A stretch of DNA of 64,000 nucleotides, from assembly GCF_024436435.1 (NCBI RefSeq), contig NZ_JAFMZP010000004.1:698929-762928 (forward strand), given 5' to 3'. This document shows positions 18,225 to 27,031 of this stretch, in pieces. This DNA is from Desertivirga xinjiangensis (GTDB lineage: Bacteria; Bacteroidota; Bacteroidia; Sphingobacteriales; Sphingobacteriaceae). Under the pieces are notes generated by a model. The model was not told the DNA's origin. It was given only the letters and a program-made list of their open reading frames with translations, and did not search any database. A program made the position numbers and the translations under genes. The first letter of the stretch is position 1; every line of letters starts with the position of its first letter.

Positions 18225-19202
18225 TCATTCCCGCTGGCAGAAACTGTCCATGATCCTCATCACTTCTATTCCTTCCTGTGCAGGGCAGGGGTTTTCTCCT
18301 TTGCCGGTAAAATAATCAACCACTAGCTCGATCATGGGCTGTTGTATATGCTGTGGAGCTTTTACCTCATAACGTTCTTCTTTTCCTGCTTTGGCAACCG
18401 AGTAATACTGGCCAAAAACAGAGAAAGTGATCTTGCCCTCTGAACCTATAATTTCAACCAGGTCTTTTGTTTCTTCTTTTGGGACGGTAAAACACCAGAT
18501 GCCTTTAAAAATTACACCGTTCTCAAATAATAATTGTCCTGTGACAATATCGTCGGCAGGGTAATAAGCGCCCTGATTCCCTGAAATTCCTTCTGTTTTT
18601 TTAACTTTTCCGAAGAAATAGAGCATCAGATCTATCTGGTGTGGTGCCAGATCATGGAATAAGCCTCCTCCGGAAAGTTTGGGATTTACCCGCCAGTTGT
18701 CTTCCGTTTTGGTGATCAGTTCTGATTGATGAGGTTGCAGCATTTGCAGGCTCACGAATCTGATATCTCCAATCTCATTGGTATCAATAAGTTCCTTTAT
18801 TTTAATAAATAGAGGAAGTCCGCGGCGGTAATGAGCTACGGTAAGTTTTGTTTGAAACTCTTTTTCTGCCTCTGCCATTCTTATAGCAGAGAAGCTATTC
18901 ATCGTCATGGGCTTCTCTACATAAACAGGTTTGCCAGCTTTAAGTGCAGCTACCGTATATTCTTCATGAAATAACGGAGGTGTAGCTATGTAAACGGCTT
19001 CCACTTCCGGGTCGTTGATAAGGGCATCAGCATCGGTATACCATTTCGGCACTCCATGTCTTCTTGCATAGTCTTCTGCTTTGGATGCGTCCCTGCGCAT
19101 TACAGCAACGAGCGCCGAACCGGGAGCTTTGCTAAATCCGGGGCCGCTTTTTACCTCTGTAACATCGCCGCATCCTATAATTCCCCATTTTAAAGTACTC
19201 AT
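18225..19202 (-). CDS. Gfo/Idh/MocA-family NAD(P)-dependent oxidoreductase
   Basis: 325 residues. Rossmann motif GIIGCGDVTEVK (7-18), family motif VEKPMT near residue 95 with catalytic-type Lys, and the LSGGGLFHDLAPHQIDLMLY helix with its His carrying the usual active-site role. No signal peptide, so cytoplasmic sugar or inositol dehydrogenase type; substrate not identifiable. It lies downstream of an exported esterase on the same strand with a 60-bp gap holding a duplicated piece of that esterase's 3' end. A strong terminator follows. Confidence 0.9.
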   Translation of the reverse strand: MSTLKWGIIGCGDVTEVKSGPGFSKAPGSALVAVMRRDASKAEDYARRHGVPKWYTDADALINDPEVEAVYIATPPLFHEEYTVAALKAGKPVYVEKPMTMNSFSAIRMAEAEKEFQTKLTVAHYRRGLPLFIKIKELIDTNEIGDIRFVSLQMLQPHQSELITKTEDNWRVNPKLSGGGLFHDLAPHQIDLMLYFFGKVKKTEGISGNQGAYYPADDIVTGQLLFENGVIFKGIWCFTVPKEETKDLVEIIGSEGKITFSVFGQYYSVAKAGKEERYEVKAPQHIQQPMIELVVDYFTGKGENPCPAQEGIEVMRIMDSFCQRE

Positions 19203-19209
19203 ATCATTT

Positions 19210-19295
19210 ATTATTTAGTAAACCCTGATCTCTTTAGCCACAAATCTGACCATATTAAATTATTATTTAATAAACCCTGATCTCTTTAGCCACAA
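19210..19295. repeat. Tandem 34-bp direct repeat duplicating the esterase 3' end
   Basis: The segment at 19262-19295, which encodes the last codons (LWLKRSGFIK and stop) of the esterase on the minus strand, is repeated at 19210-19243 with 33 of 34 bases identical. The period is 52 bp. The downstream copy still reads LWLKRSGFTK and stop. It looks like a recent duplication of a gene end left in the intergenic gap. Confidence 0.85.
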
Positions 19296-20177
19296 TTCCA
19301 CACGATCTGTCCAATGATCTGGTGTACGCTCGCTGGCAATTCCAAAACCATGGCCGCCTTTGGGATATATATGCATTTCGGCAGGGATGTTGTTTTTAAT
19401 TAAGGCTTCATAGAAGCGCAGGCTGTTTTCCACTTTTACCGTTTTATCGTCGCCAGCGTGGATCAGCATAGTGGGAGGAGTTATTGGTGTAACTTGAGTT
19501 TCGTTCGAATAAAGCGCGGTAAGCTCTGCCGAAGGTGAAGGGCCGATAAGATTGTCCCTGGAACCTTTATGCATTAAGTCTGTGGAGAAACTGATCACAG
19601 GATAAACAAGGATCATGAAATCCGGCCGTAAGCTGATGTTTTCTTTGTCAGCAATAACCGGTTTGTTAAAATGTGTACCAAGGGTAGAGGCCAGATGCCC
19701 ACCTGCTGAAAACCCTATTACACCTACCTTTGCGGTATCAATTCCCCATTCTTTCGCCTTGCTGCGTACTGTTCTTATAGCTTGCTGAGCATCCTGCAAC
19801 GGTCCGGTTGTTTTATCGGTCATTGTTTTATCAGAAGGCAGACGGTATTTCAAGATAAAGGCGGCAACGCCCATTTTAGTAAATTCCGCCGCGATGTCAG
19901 TTCCTTCATTAGTGTAAGCAACGATACGATAGCCACCGCCAGGGATGATTACCACTGCAGCGCCGGTTGCCTTTTCTTTCTCTGGCAGGAAAATTTCTAA
20001 TGTAGGACTCGAGACCTTTTCGTAGCGGATTTGACCAATGTCGTTAACGTTCTTTATCTCTTCGTCAGGCCCTTTTACTGAGTTGGGTATTTTTCCGGGA
20101 TAGAGAGGGATGAGAGTTTGTGAATTACCATTCATAAGTATTGCGGTAAAAAACACAATAAGTAATGATTTATACAT
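19263..20177 (-). CDS. Secreted alpha/beta hydrolase, carbohydrate-esterase-like
   Basis: 304 residues with a signal peptide to about residue 20 (NGNSQ). Alpha/beta-hydrolase features: oxyanion-hole PGGGYRIVAY (79-88), nucleophile Ser157 in GFSAGGH, acid Asp243 or Asp244 in HAGDDKTV, and His276 in KGGHGFGI. This matches the xylanase/acetyl-xylan-esterase-like group that deacetylates plant polysaccharides (family knowledge). Probably periplasmic. Co-oriented with the downstream Gfo/Idh/MocA gene, suggesting joint sugar use. Its 3' end is duplicated in the gap. Confidence 0.88.
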   Translation of the reverse strand: MYKSLLIVFFTAILMNGNSQTLIPLYPGKIPNSVKGPDEEIKNVNDIGQIRYEKVSSPTLEIFLPEKEKATGAAVVIIPGGGYRIVAYTNEGTDIAAEFTKMGVAAFILKYRLPSDKTMTDKTTGPLQDAQQAIRTVRSKAKEWGIDTAKVGVIGFSAGGHLASTLGTHFNKPVIADKENISLRPDFMILVYPVISFSTDLMHKGSRDNLIGPSPSAELTALYSNETQVTPITPPTMLIHAGDDKTVKVENSLRFYEALIKNNIPAEMHIYPKGGHGFGIASERTPDHWTDRVELWLKRSGFIK

Positions 20178-20323
20178 AGTTGTTCTTTACCGCAATAATA
20201 GTAATAATTATAGATTTGTTATTGTTAGTTGGTTAGCAGCTCAGCTGGCACAGGTATGAAGAAAATATATAAGAGGATTTGTATAGGCACACAACCCCGT
20301 CCTGCTAAAAGCTAGGAAACTAA

Positions 20324-21541
20324 CTACTTATAATAGCCCGACTTGAACGTAAGTACATAACTTTCGCGTTCAAGCGTATCTTTCCACTGATGAATGAGAT
20401 GTTTATATGCTTCACCTACCGGCCGGATCTTTCTGTCTAAATCATACAATCCAAGAGAGTTGACATTCCCGGCATCATTTCTAAGTGCCGAATCCCAGTC
20501 TACCTGGTCGGTCAAACTATACCAGGTAAACCCATAAATAGGTATTCCGTCGCGTTTCAACCTTCGAACGTTGGCCCATTGAGTTTGTAGCCAGCGTAAG
20601 GCGTGCGCTTCAGAAATATTCGTCTCAGTATGCATTACCGGTAATTTGTAGCGTGAATAATATTGGTGGGTAATTACATAGTACCCAAAGATTTCACCAG
20701 CCGCAGAGGTGCTGCCATTTTCATGCACCATGTGCTCATTAGTGATATAATAGTCATTTCCCATGATGCAATTACCTTTGATGATGTTGTTTTCAAACCA
20801 GTGATATTCTTGTTTGGTCATCCCGTTTTGCAGTAGGTATTCGTACATGGTAACCGAAATAGGGTAACCGTAACTCAGATCAAGAGAAAGGAATCTTTTT
20901 TGGTTCAGAAAAGCCGATAGGGCATCACAATCGGGAGTCTCCGGATGGAAGTATTCGGAAGATTCACTCTGAATAAAGGTGGCATTCGGTTGCACTTCTA
21001 AAATTGCATTCATTGCCAGTACATTAGCTTTGCAGAGATTTGTAAGTGCACGCACGAATGAACGTTCATCGGTCTTGCACTCATTCCACCAGCCATATTG
21101 TCCCGAGAACATCGCGGCAACAAAGATTTCATTTACTGGTGTGTAGAACTCTATATGAGGGAAACGCTTTGCAAATTCACGTGCGTATTCGGCGAAATGT
21201 ATGGGGAAATCCGTGTTTTGAAAGTCGCCAATAAAATCCGGAGTTCCAAAATGACACAGATCGACGATTGGTACAATGCCTACTTCTTTCATGTAATTGA
21301 AAGTCTCGTCTACAAAAGTCCAATCGTATTTACCAGGGCCCAGATGGGTTTTATGCAGTGGTGCACCATACCGGAGAAATTCGATACCCATCTCTTTCAC
21401 AAGGTCAAAGTCTTCTCTCCAGTATTTATAATGTCCGCATTTTTCCATTTCATCTACTCTTTTTCTTGAGCCATCCGGAAGAGTGATCATGGGATAGCTG
21501 TTCTCTATCCCTGTAGCAAACATGAACTTATTTTTTCTCAT
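20324..21541 (-). CDS. Family 1-like glycoside hydrolase (clan GH-A)
   Basis: 405 residues without signal peptide. The TIM barrel begins FATGIENSYPMI, has KEMGIEFLRYGAPLHKTHLG, acid/base Glu138 in FYTPVNE and nucleophile-type Glu306 in MHTETN, with the late IYGFTWYSLTDQVDWD strand typical of GH1 relatives. The motifs differ from textbook GH1 (TLNEP and ITENG), so it is a distant member, possibly with unusual specificity. Cytoplasmic. Located near the esterase and Gfo/Idh genes on the same strand, but 146 bp apart, so operon status is unclear. Confidence 0.78.
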   Translation of the reverse strand: MRKNKFMFATGIENSYPMITLPDGSRKRVDEMEKCGHYKYWREDFDLVKEMGIEFLRYGAPLHKTHLGPGKYDWTFVDETFNYMKEVGIVPIVDLCHFGTPDFIGDFQNTDFPIHFAEYAREFAKRFPHIEFYTPVNEIFVAAMFSGQYGWWNECKTDERSFVRALTNLCKANVLAMNAILEVQPNATFIQSESSEYFHPETPDCDALSAFLNQKRFLSLDLSYGYPISVTMYEYLLQNGMTKQEYHWFENNIIKGNCIMGNDYYITNEHMVHENGSTSAAGEIFGYYVITHQYYSRYKLPVMHTETNISEAHALRWLQTQWANVRRLKRDGIPIYGFTWYSLTDQVDWDSALRNDAGNVNSLGLYDLDRKIRPVGEAYKHLIHQWKDTLERESYVLTFKSGYYK

Positions 21542-21833
21542 GATATCAGATAATATTGGTATTATTTGATAAGTGTTACAACGGGTGTAAATGAATTGTT
21601 TGCACAGGATGTTTCATGCCCTCTCCTAAAGGTTAAAAAAGTCATATAAATTAGATGATTTATTTCTAACAAGTGGGGAATAAATTGCATGATTGGGGAA
21701 TTATGGGTAATCTTGAATAAGAGAGGGTCTACATTATTTAATGAAACTTTTTAAAATAACTACAGTATAATCCATCAAATCAGTTCTTTAAAACAATTAT
21801 GAACTATGGCGTTGTTTTTGCAAACCATAGGTC

Positions 21834-22340
21834 ATGATCAAAAAGCTACTTTTAGTAATTCTGCTTCTAAATTGCCTCTCAACAATCAAAGCTCAATCTC
21901 TAAATTGGTTTGTTTCAGCTCATGCAGGTACTGGCAATTTTAAAACAGCAAGTGCCAACGGCGCGGTTTTGGCCGGGTTTAAAAACGAAAGGGGACAGCA
22001 AGTGGCGATGGGACCTGTGGTAAAGGGATTTATGCACAACGGCATTATGGAAAACGTTATTGGAGGCCGCCTGTATTCTCAAATGAATCTGGCTGGTCCG
22101 GTAGATGTCTACCTGCAATGCGACTTAACTAATGGCAGGAATCAATTACAGTCAGCCAAAGCTCAGGTGCCCGTCCGACTTGAAACCGGTATGGGGCTGA
22201 ACTTCCTGATCAGAGAAAACATCGGCATTGGTTGTGGTTATACTTTTGGAGAATATAATCCCATAAGTCAACAACGGAAAAGCAGTCCGGTACTTAAGCT
22301 TACTTATCTGATGCCTTTTCAGTCATCAAGAAACTGGTAA
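21834..22340 (+). CDS. Predicted small outer-membrane barrel protein, unknown function
   Basis: 168 residues with a signal peptide ending near STIKAQ. The mature part alternates short beta strands (VAMGPVVKGFMHNG, VDVYLQCDLTNG, VPVRLETGMGLNFLI, IGIGCGYTFGEYNP, SPVLKLTYLMPF), consistent with an eight-stranded barrel. I do not recognise a named family. Monocistronic, upstream of the WecA-like transferase by 133 bp. Confidence 0.65.
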   Translation: MIKKLLLVILLLNCLSTIKAQSLNWFVSAHAGTGNFKTASANGAVLAGFKNERGQQVAMGPVVKGFMHNGIMENVIGGRLYSQMNLAGPVDVYLQCDLTNGRNQLQSAKAQVPVRLETGMGLNFLIRENIGIGCGYTFGEYNPISQQRKSSPVLKLTYLMPFQSSRNW

Positions 22341-22473
22341 GAATATGCTGGAGCCGGTCGGCGATACTAACGGTTTATTTAAGTAATTGTTAAATAATTG
22401 CGCTTTTTTTATTGTTTTAAATAAAAGGTTGATATTTAGTTTGCTTGTATCAATTATTTTTATCAATATTGCA

Positions 22474-23592
22474 ATGAAATTATTGCTTATGCTTCAATTA
22501 GTTAATATACCCGAACCTGTCTTTTACCTGGCAGTTACATTGATCGCATTCATACTTGTTTTGATCGCAATACCCTCAATTATTCACGTCGCAAATCATA
22601 GATCTTTATTCGATGATATCGATGAAGGAAGAAAAGAGCATAAACAAGGGATTCCCCGCCTCGGTGGAGTTGCTATTTTTTGTAGTTTCATGATCACTTC
22701 CCTGCTGATATCTAATGATGGCCCTTCAAAAGAGTTTAGTTTACTCTTTGCCTGCTGCATGATCTTATTCGCGGTAGGATTAAAAGACGATCTTTGGGGA
22801 GTTAATCCGAGTACGAAGTTTGGTATGCAATTTATTATTGCTGCTATAATGGTACTATTGGGAAATGTTCGTTTGACAAGTCTTTACGGAATTTTTAATA
22901 TTCACGACATTCCTTACGTTGTAAGTATTATGTTAACGATGGTGATCATCACCTTTGTTATTAATGCTTTTAACCTGATAGATGGTATTGACGGCCTGGC
23001 AGGAGTTACCGGTGCGGTTGTAAATATCACCATGGGACTCATGTTTGCAGATATGTCGCAGACAGGTCTGGCCTGCCTGGCTTTCTCAGTAGCCGGCGCT
23101 TGTATTGGCTTCCTTCGTTTCAACATCACGCCTGCTAAAATTTTTATGGGCGACACAGGTTCGCTCATGATCGGTTTTATATCGGTTATCCTTTGTGTGA
23201 AATTTATAGAGCTGAACAAAATCGGAGGAAATACACCGGTTGTATACGGTTCTGCGCCTTCAATAGCTGTGGCAGTACTGATCGGGCCAATTTTTGACGC
23301 CATCAGGGTATTTACCCTTCGTACGATAAAAAGTGGTTCTCCATTTGTCGCCGACAGAAATCACGTTCACCACAGAATGCTGAATGTGGGTTTCACTCAT
23401 CTTCAAACGACCTTTATTTTAATGGCATTCAACCTGGTAATGATCTATGTGGCTCTTACATTCAGGTCCGCAGGAAACTTTATTCTTATAGGTGTACTGT
23501 TTCTTATCTGCCTGGTATTTAACTATCTTCTTACTTTTCTTATTCGTTCGAGAAAAAGGAATAAATACAGTTTACTTAACTTTTTGTCCTAG
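22474..23592 (+). CDS. MraY/WecA-family undecaprenyl-phosphate glycosyl-1-phosphate transferase
   Basis: 372 residues from ATG 22474; a longer frame from TTG 22387 is possible but unconserved. Transfers a HexNAc-1-phosphate to undecaprenyl phosphate to start surface polysaccharide synthesis. Evidence: about ten membrane helices, cytoplasmic PRLGGVAIF, the LKDDLWGVNP Mg-binding aspartates, NAFNLIDGIDGLAG, GDTGSLMIGF and the WecA-type histidine loop ADRNHVHHRML. The HxHH loop favours WecA/TagO over MraY. No neighbouring capsule genes. Confidence 0.88.
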   Translation: MKLLLMLQLVNIPEPVFYLAVTLIAFILVLIAIPSIIHVANHRSLFDDIDEGRKEHKQGIPRLGGVAIFCSFMITSLLISNDGPSKEFSLLFACCMILFAVGLKDDLWGVNPSTKFGMQFIIAAIMVLLGNVRLTSLYGIFNIHDIPYVVSIMLTMVIITFVINAFNLIDGIDGLAGVTGAVVNITMGLMFADMSQTGLACLAFSVAGACIGFLRFNITPAKIFMGDTGSLMIGFISVILCVKFIELNKIGGNTPVVYGSAPSIAVAVLIGPIFDAIRVFTLRTIKSGSPFVADRNHVHHRMLNVGFTHLQTTFILMAFNLVMIYVALTFRSAGNFILIGVLFLICLVFNYLLTFLIRSRKRNKYSLLNFLS

Positions 23593-23638
23593 GCTTAAAG
23601 AGCTTTGCGAAAAAGTAATCTAGGATATGCAACGCTCA

Positions 23639-23659
23639 GCACACGCGACACGCGTGTGC
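23639..23659. repeat. CG-rich palindromic repeat, copy A
   Basis: Perfect 9-bp arms GCACACGCG and CGCGTGTGC around the 3-bp loop ACA, between the WecA-like gene and the hydrolase at 23710. Related copies lie at 30142, 32266, 48386, 51814 and 51857. Confidence 0.8.
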
Positions 23660-23709
23660 CAAATAGACCTTCAGGCGAAACCAATAGGGGAGATTTCGGT
23701 TCTATTAAC

Positions 23710-24537
23710 ATGATCACAAAGTCAAATGCTAAAATTGATGGTCTGGATGTAGCCTTGCTTATAAAGCCGGGAATGCCTTCTACTGATCCCGAAGTTTCTG
23801 TTATCTTCATTCATGGTTTTCCCTTCAGTGGGGAGATGTGGCGGCAACAGCTGGATGCTCTTCCTGACCAAGTTCAGGGCATTGCATATGATATCAGGGG
23901 ATTCGGAGAAAGCGAAACCAATCATCATTTCTTTTCTATAGATCTGTTTGCAAGAGATCTTCTGGCGCTAATGGATCATCTTGCTATTTCAAAAGCAGTT
24001 CTTTGCGGCATCTCCATGGGTGGTTATATCGCCCTGCGCTTCGCGGAACTGTTTCCGGAGAGAGTCTCAGGCCTGATCCTTTCGGATACAAATGCTGTGG
24101 CTGACAGCAACGAAGCTAAACTTAAGCGCTTTGCCATTATAGAACAGGTTTTGGCGGGCGGCAAAGAGGACTTCATTGCAGCTTTCCTAAAAAACGTTTT
24201 CAGCGACGCTACATTCGGAAGCAACAGCTCCGTTGTAACAAACATAGAGAAGGTTATTTTGTCCACTCAGGATACAACAATTTGCGCCGCGCTCCTGGCC
24301 TTGGCATCCCGAACAGATACCACGTCTATTTTGAATCGACTGGACGTGCCGGCTTTAATCATCAGGGGAGCAGAGGATAAGTTAATGACCGAAGCCCAGG
24401 CTTTATCATTATCAGATAATATAAAATTTTCAGACAATGTAGTTATCCCGAATGCGGGGCACCTCCCAAACCTGGAAAATCCCGGCGAGTTTAATCATCA
24501 GCTTCACCATTTCCTGAACAAACATTTTCTATCCTGA
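23710..24537 (+). CDS. Alpha/beta-fold hydrolase
   Basis: 275 residues from ATG 23710. A longer frame from 23605 would run through a CG-rich palindromic repeat and carries no conserved sequence, so it is rejected. Triad: Ser in LCGISMGGYIA, Asp in IIRGAEDKLMT, His in PNAGHLPNLE. The HGFPFSGEMW oxyanion block and DIRGFGESE fit the epoxide-hydrolase/haloperoxidase-like group. Cytoplasmic, substrate unknown. Followed after 14 bp by topoisomerase IB, so probably co-transcribed. Confidence 0.88.
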   Translation: MITKSNAKIDGLDVALLIKPGMPSTDPEVSVIFIHGFPFSGEMWRQQLDALPDQVQGIAYDIRGFGESETNHHFFSIDLFARDLLALMDHLAISKAVLCGISMGGYIALRFAELFPERVSGLILSDTNAVADSNEAKLKRFAIIEQVLAGGKEDFIAAFLKNVFSDATFGSNSSVVTNIEKVILSTQDTTICAALLALASRTDTTSILNRLDVPALIIRGAEDKLMTEAQALSLSDNIKFSDNVVIPNAGHLPNLENPGEFNHQLHHFLNKHFLS

Positions 24538-24551
24538 TTGTTTTATGATCG

Positions 24552-25631
24552 ATGACCGACATTGATCTACTGCTGGATGAAAATAATCTGATTTATGTTA
24601 CCAACAGTTCACCGGGAATTACCCGTGAGCAGTCAGGTAATGGCTTTGTCTATTATAATCACAAAGGCGAGGAAGTGACCGATGAAAAAACGCTCGACAG
24701 GATAAAAAAGCTGGTTCTGCCACCTGCCTGGCAGAACGTTTGGATTGCTGCAAAGGCAAATGCACACCTTCAGGCAACAGGGATTGATGTGGCAGGCAGA
24801 AAGCAGTATCGCTATCACAACGACTGGGCTAAATCACGTAATGAAAATAAGTTTTTCAGACTGATGGAATTTGGAAAAAAGCTGCCCGAATTCAGGCGAA
24901 AACTCCAAAAAGATCTGAGAAGAAAAGAGCTTGATGAACGGAAAGTGTTAGCTATTTCAGTTAGCCTGATGCAAAAGACCCTGATCCGCGTGGGAAATGA
25001 ATCATATAAGCAGTTGTATGGCTCTTATGGTCTGAGTACACTCAGAAATAAGCATGTGAAAATCGAAGGCAGTAAAATGAAGCTCTCTTTTAAAGGAAAA
25101 AAGGGTGTGATGCATGAAATCAGTCTTACCGACCGGAATCTCGCCCGGCTGGTTAAAAAATGCCGAGATATTCCGGGGCAAGAGCTTTTTCAATATTATA
25201 CCGGCGATGGCGAGAGGCGTTCGGTAGATTCAGGACTGATCAACAAATATATTCGTGAAATCAGTTGCTGCGATTTTACGGCTAAAGACTTCAGAACCTG
25301 GCATGGTACCCTCGAAGCGCTCCGTGCTTACGCCACTTACGAATATACTGAAAGTGAAACAAAGCGTAAGAAAATCAGCAATGAAGTATTAGACGAAGTT
25401 TCCGTAAAGTTAGGGAATACCCGGTCGGTATGCAGGAAGTATTATGTTTTTCCTCCGCTGGTGGAAGCTTTTGAACGGGGTGAGCTTTATCCGTATCTAA
25501 AAAAAGTTGTTCAGCAGGGGACTCCGATTACTGAAGCTGCGCTAAGTGCAGACGAAAAGGTGCTATTAAATTATCTGAGGGTAGAAAGGCGTAAGAAGGT
25601 AGCCGCTGCTGTAGTTACTACCAAATCCTGA
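24552..25631 (+). CDS. DNA topoisomerase IB (eukaryotic/poxvirus type)
   Basis: 359 residues. Relaxes supercoils through a 3'-phosphotyrosyl intermediate. Catalytic set is visible: Arg146 (TLIRVGNE), Lys181 (LSFKGKKG), Arg248 and His251 (DFRTWHGT) and Tyr298 in CRKYYVFP. N-terminal beta domain (about 1-100) carries the PPAWQNVWIA and QYRYHNDW blocks. Length matches bacterial TopIB. Coupled with the upstream hydrolase by a 14-bp gap; the function link is unclear. Confidence 0.95.
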   Translation: MTDIDLLLDENNLIYVTNSSPGITREQSGNGFVYYNHKGEEVTDEKTLDRIKKLVLPPAWQNVWIAAKANAHLQATGIDVAGRKQYRYHNDWAKSRNENKFFRLMEFGKKLPEFRRKLQKDLRRKELDERKVLAISVSLMQKTLIRVGNESYKQLYGSYGLSTLRNKHVKIEGSKMKLSFKGKKGVMHEISLTDRNLARLVKKCRDIPGQELFQYYTGDGERRSVDSGLINKYIREISCCDFTAKDFRTWHGTLEALRAYATYEYTESETKRKKISNEVLDEVSVKLGNTRSVCRKYYVFPPLVEAFERGELYPYLKKVVQQGTPITEAALSADEKVLLNYLRVERRKKVAAAVVTTKS

Positions 25632-25665
25632 GCTCCGTCAATATCTTCTTGTTGTTTATGGTTCC

Positions 25666-26445
25666 TTATTTGAACAGCATAAAAATCGCAGCCACAATTG
25701 TCATAAGTATGATGAGCCAGCGGTAATTCGTTTCGGAGATCTTATGAATAATATTTATTCCAATGAAAGCTCCAAGAATAATAGCCGGAAGACTACATAG
25801 TGCAAATAAGCAGGTATTTAAGTTTATGGTATGCCAGCTAAAGACGTGAAAGGGGACTTTAAGCCAGTTTATGATCAGGAAAAACCAGGCAGTGGTACCA
25901 ATGAAAACGTTTTTAGGTAGCCGGGCAGCCAAAAAATATACTGCCATCACGCTTCCGGCCAGGTTTCCCACCATCGAAGTAAACCCACCGCTGATCCCCA
26001 TACTTGCCGCGAACCAATTACTGTGAGGAACTTCTTCTTTATGGCGGTCTTTATTAAGCCATATCATGAGGCCGATACTGAGGATGATGGTAACAGCCAT
26101 AATCAGCCGGAAGGTATGATCATCGATACTTTTTCCTATCACTGTTCCCAGGAAGATCCCGGCAAGCGCCCAGGGAATGAGCATCTTCAGATGTTTGAAT
26201 GAAGCATGGCGGTGATAATACCAAACGCCGATGATATCTGCCAAAAGAAGTATGGGAAGCATCGTGCCACTTGACTGCTGGCCTCCAAATACCATCGCTA
26301 GTAAAGGCACTGAAAGCATCCCGGCTCCATGGATTCCGGTTTTTGACATTCCGGTAAGTATTCCCACTGCCAGGATCAAACAAATGTCTGTGCCTGATAA
26401 TGAATAAGAAAAAAGTGTGTACAAGTTTTCAAAAATTTGAAGCAA
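25666..26445 (-). CDS. TauE/SafE-family sulfite/anion exporter permease
   Basis: 259 residues, about eight membrane helices in two repeats (GILTGMSKTGIHGAGMLSVP and AASMGISGGFTSMVGNLAGS). The TauE fold exports organosulfur compounds or sulfite; the cargo here is not known. The only upstream start in frame is a TTG at 26445; starting later would remove part of helix 1, so TTG is accepted with reserve. Transcribed convergently with topoisomerase IB. Confidence 0.87.
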   Translation of the reverse strand: MLQIFENLYTLFSYSLSGTDICLILAVGILTGMSKTGIHGAGMLSVPLLAMVFGGQQSSGTMLPILLLADIIGVWYYHRHASFKHLKMLIPWALAGIFLGTVIGKSIDDHTFRLIMAVTIILSIGLMIWLNKDRHKEEVPHSNWFAASMGISGGFTSMVGNLAGSVMAVYFLAARLPKNVFIGTTAWFFLIINWLKVPFHVFSWHTINLNTCLFALCSLPAIILGAFIGINIIHKISETNYRWLIILMTIVAAIFMLFK

Positions 26446-26511
26446 AGTAAGTCAAAAAAAAACTTTTGTTACGTTTCCCCAGAGATTTGCGTATTTATCA
26501 GAAAGAGCATC

Positions 26512-26928
26512 ATGAAAAAAGTTACCCGGTTTGCCATTTTTATTTTACTGGTTTTGGCAGCTTGTCAGACAGAGACTGAAAAAGTTTGTGAGGACAGGGT
26601 ATGTACCGAGGAGTTCCGCTCAGTAGGTGTCCGATTTTTGGACAATAAAGGAGAACTCTTAGTAGTTAATGATTATCAATCGCTTAACAAAAGGACCGGT
26701 AAAGTATTGCATTCCGGCAATCCTGCTGATCAACCTTTGGAAGGTTACTACACTGTGGCAAGTGATTCAGATCTGCGGGAACTCTCAGAGAAAGGTGATG
26801 TTATTGTTGTTTCGGCCAGGCATCCTGAAACTGAAGTACTCAAAGAAACACAATTTGTTGTTTCCGGAGGAAGATGCGCCTGCCATATTTCCAAAATTTC
26901 AGGCCCTGAACAGGTCACTTTCGAGTAA
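26512..26928 (+). CDS. Hypothetical lipoprotein
   Basis: 138 residues from ATG 26512; longer frame to 26437 is unlikely because MKKVTRFAIFILLVLAAC is a lipoprotein signal peptide with lipobox LAAC (Cys18). The mature part has four further cysteines (two early CEDRVC, two late RCACH) that could pair as disulfides, and a short beta-rich core. Unknown function; probably anchored to the inner leaflet of the outer membrane. Confidence 0.7.
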   Translation: MKKVTRFAIFILLVLAACQTETEKVCEDRVCTEEFRSVGVRFLDNKGELLVVNDYQSLNKRTGKVLHSGNPADQPLEGYYTVASDSDLRELSEKGDVIVVSARHPETEVLKETQFVVSGGRCACHISKISGPEQVTFE

Positions 26929-27031
26929 GTTTTAACCCCGGGTTCTCTATCAAAATTATTAGAAAAAACGGTAAAACTTAATAAGCCTATTCCCGTACAA
27001 ACGAGCATCTACAGAAGAGGGAGTTTGATTC

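Noticed and set aside
20178..20323. Gap between the esterase and the GH1-like gene
   Set aside because: Scanned for small genes, RNA or strong hairpins; nothing convincing.
21542..21833. 291-bp gap upstream of the small barrel gene
   Set aside because: A/T-rich, no convincing frame, palindrome or consensus promoter identified on either strand.
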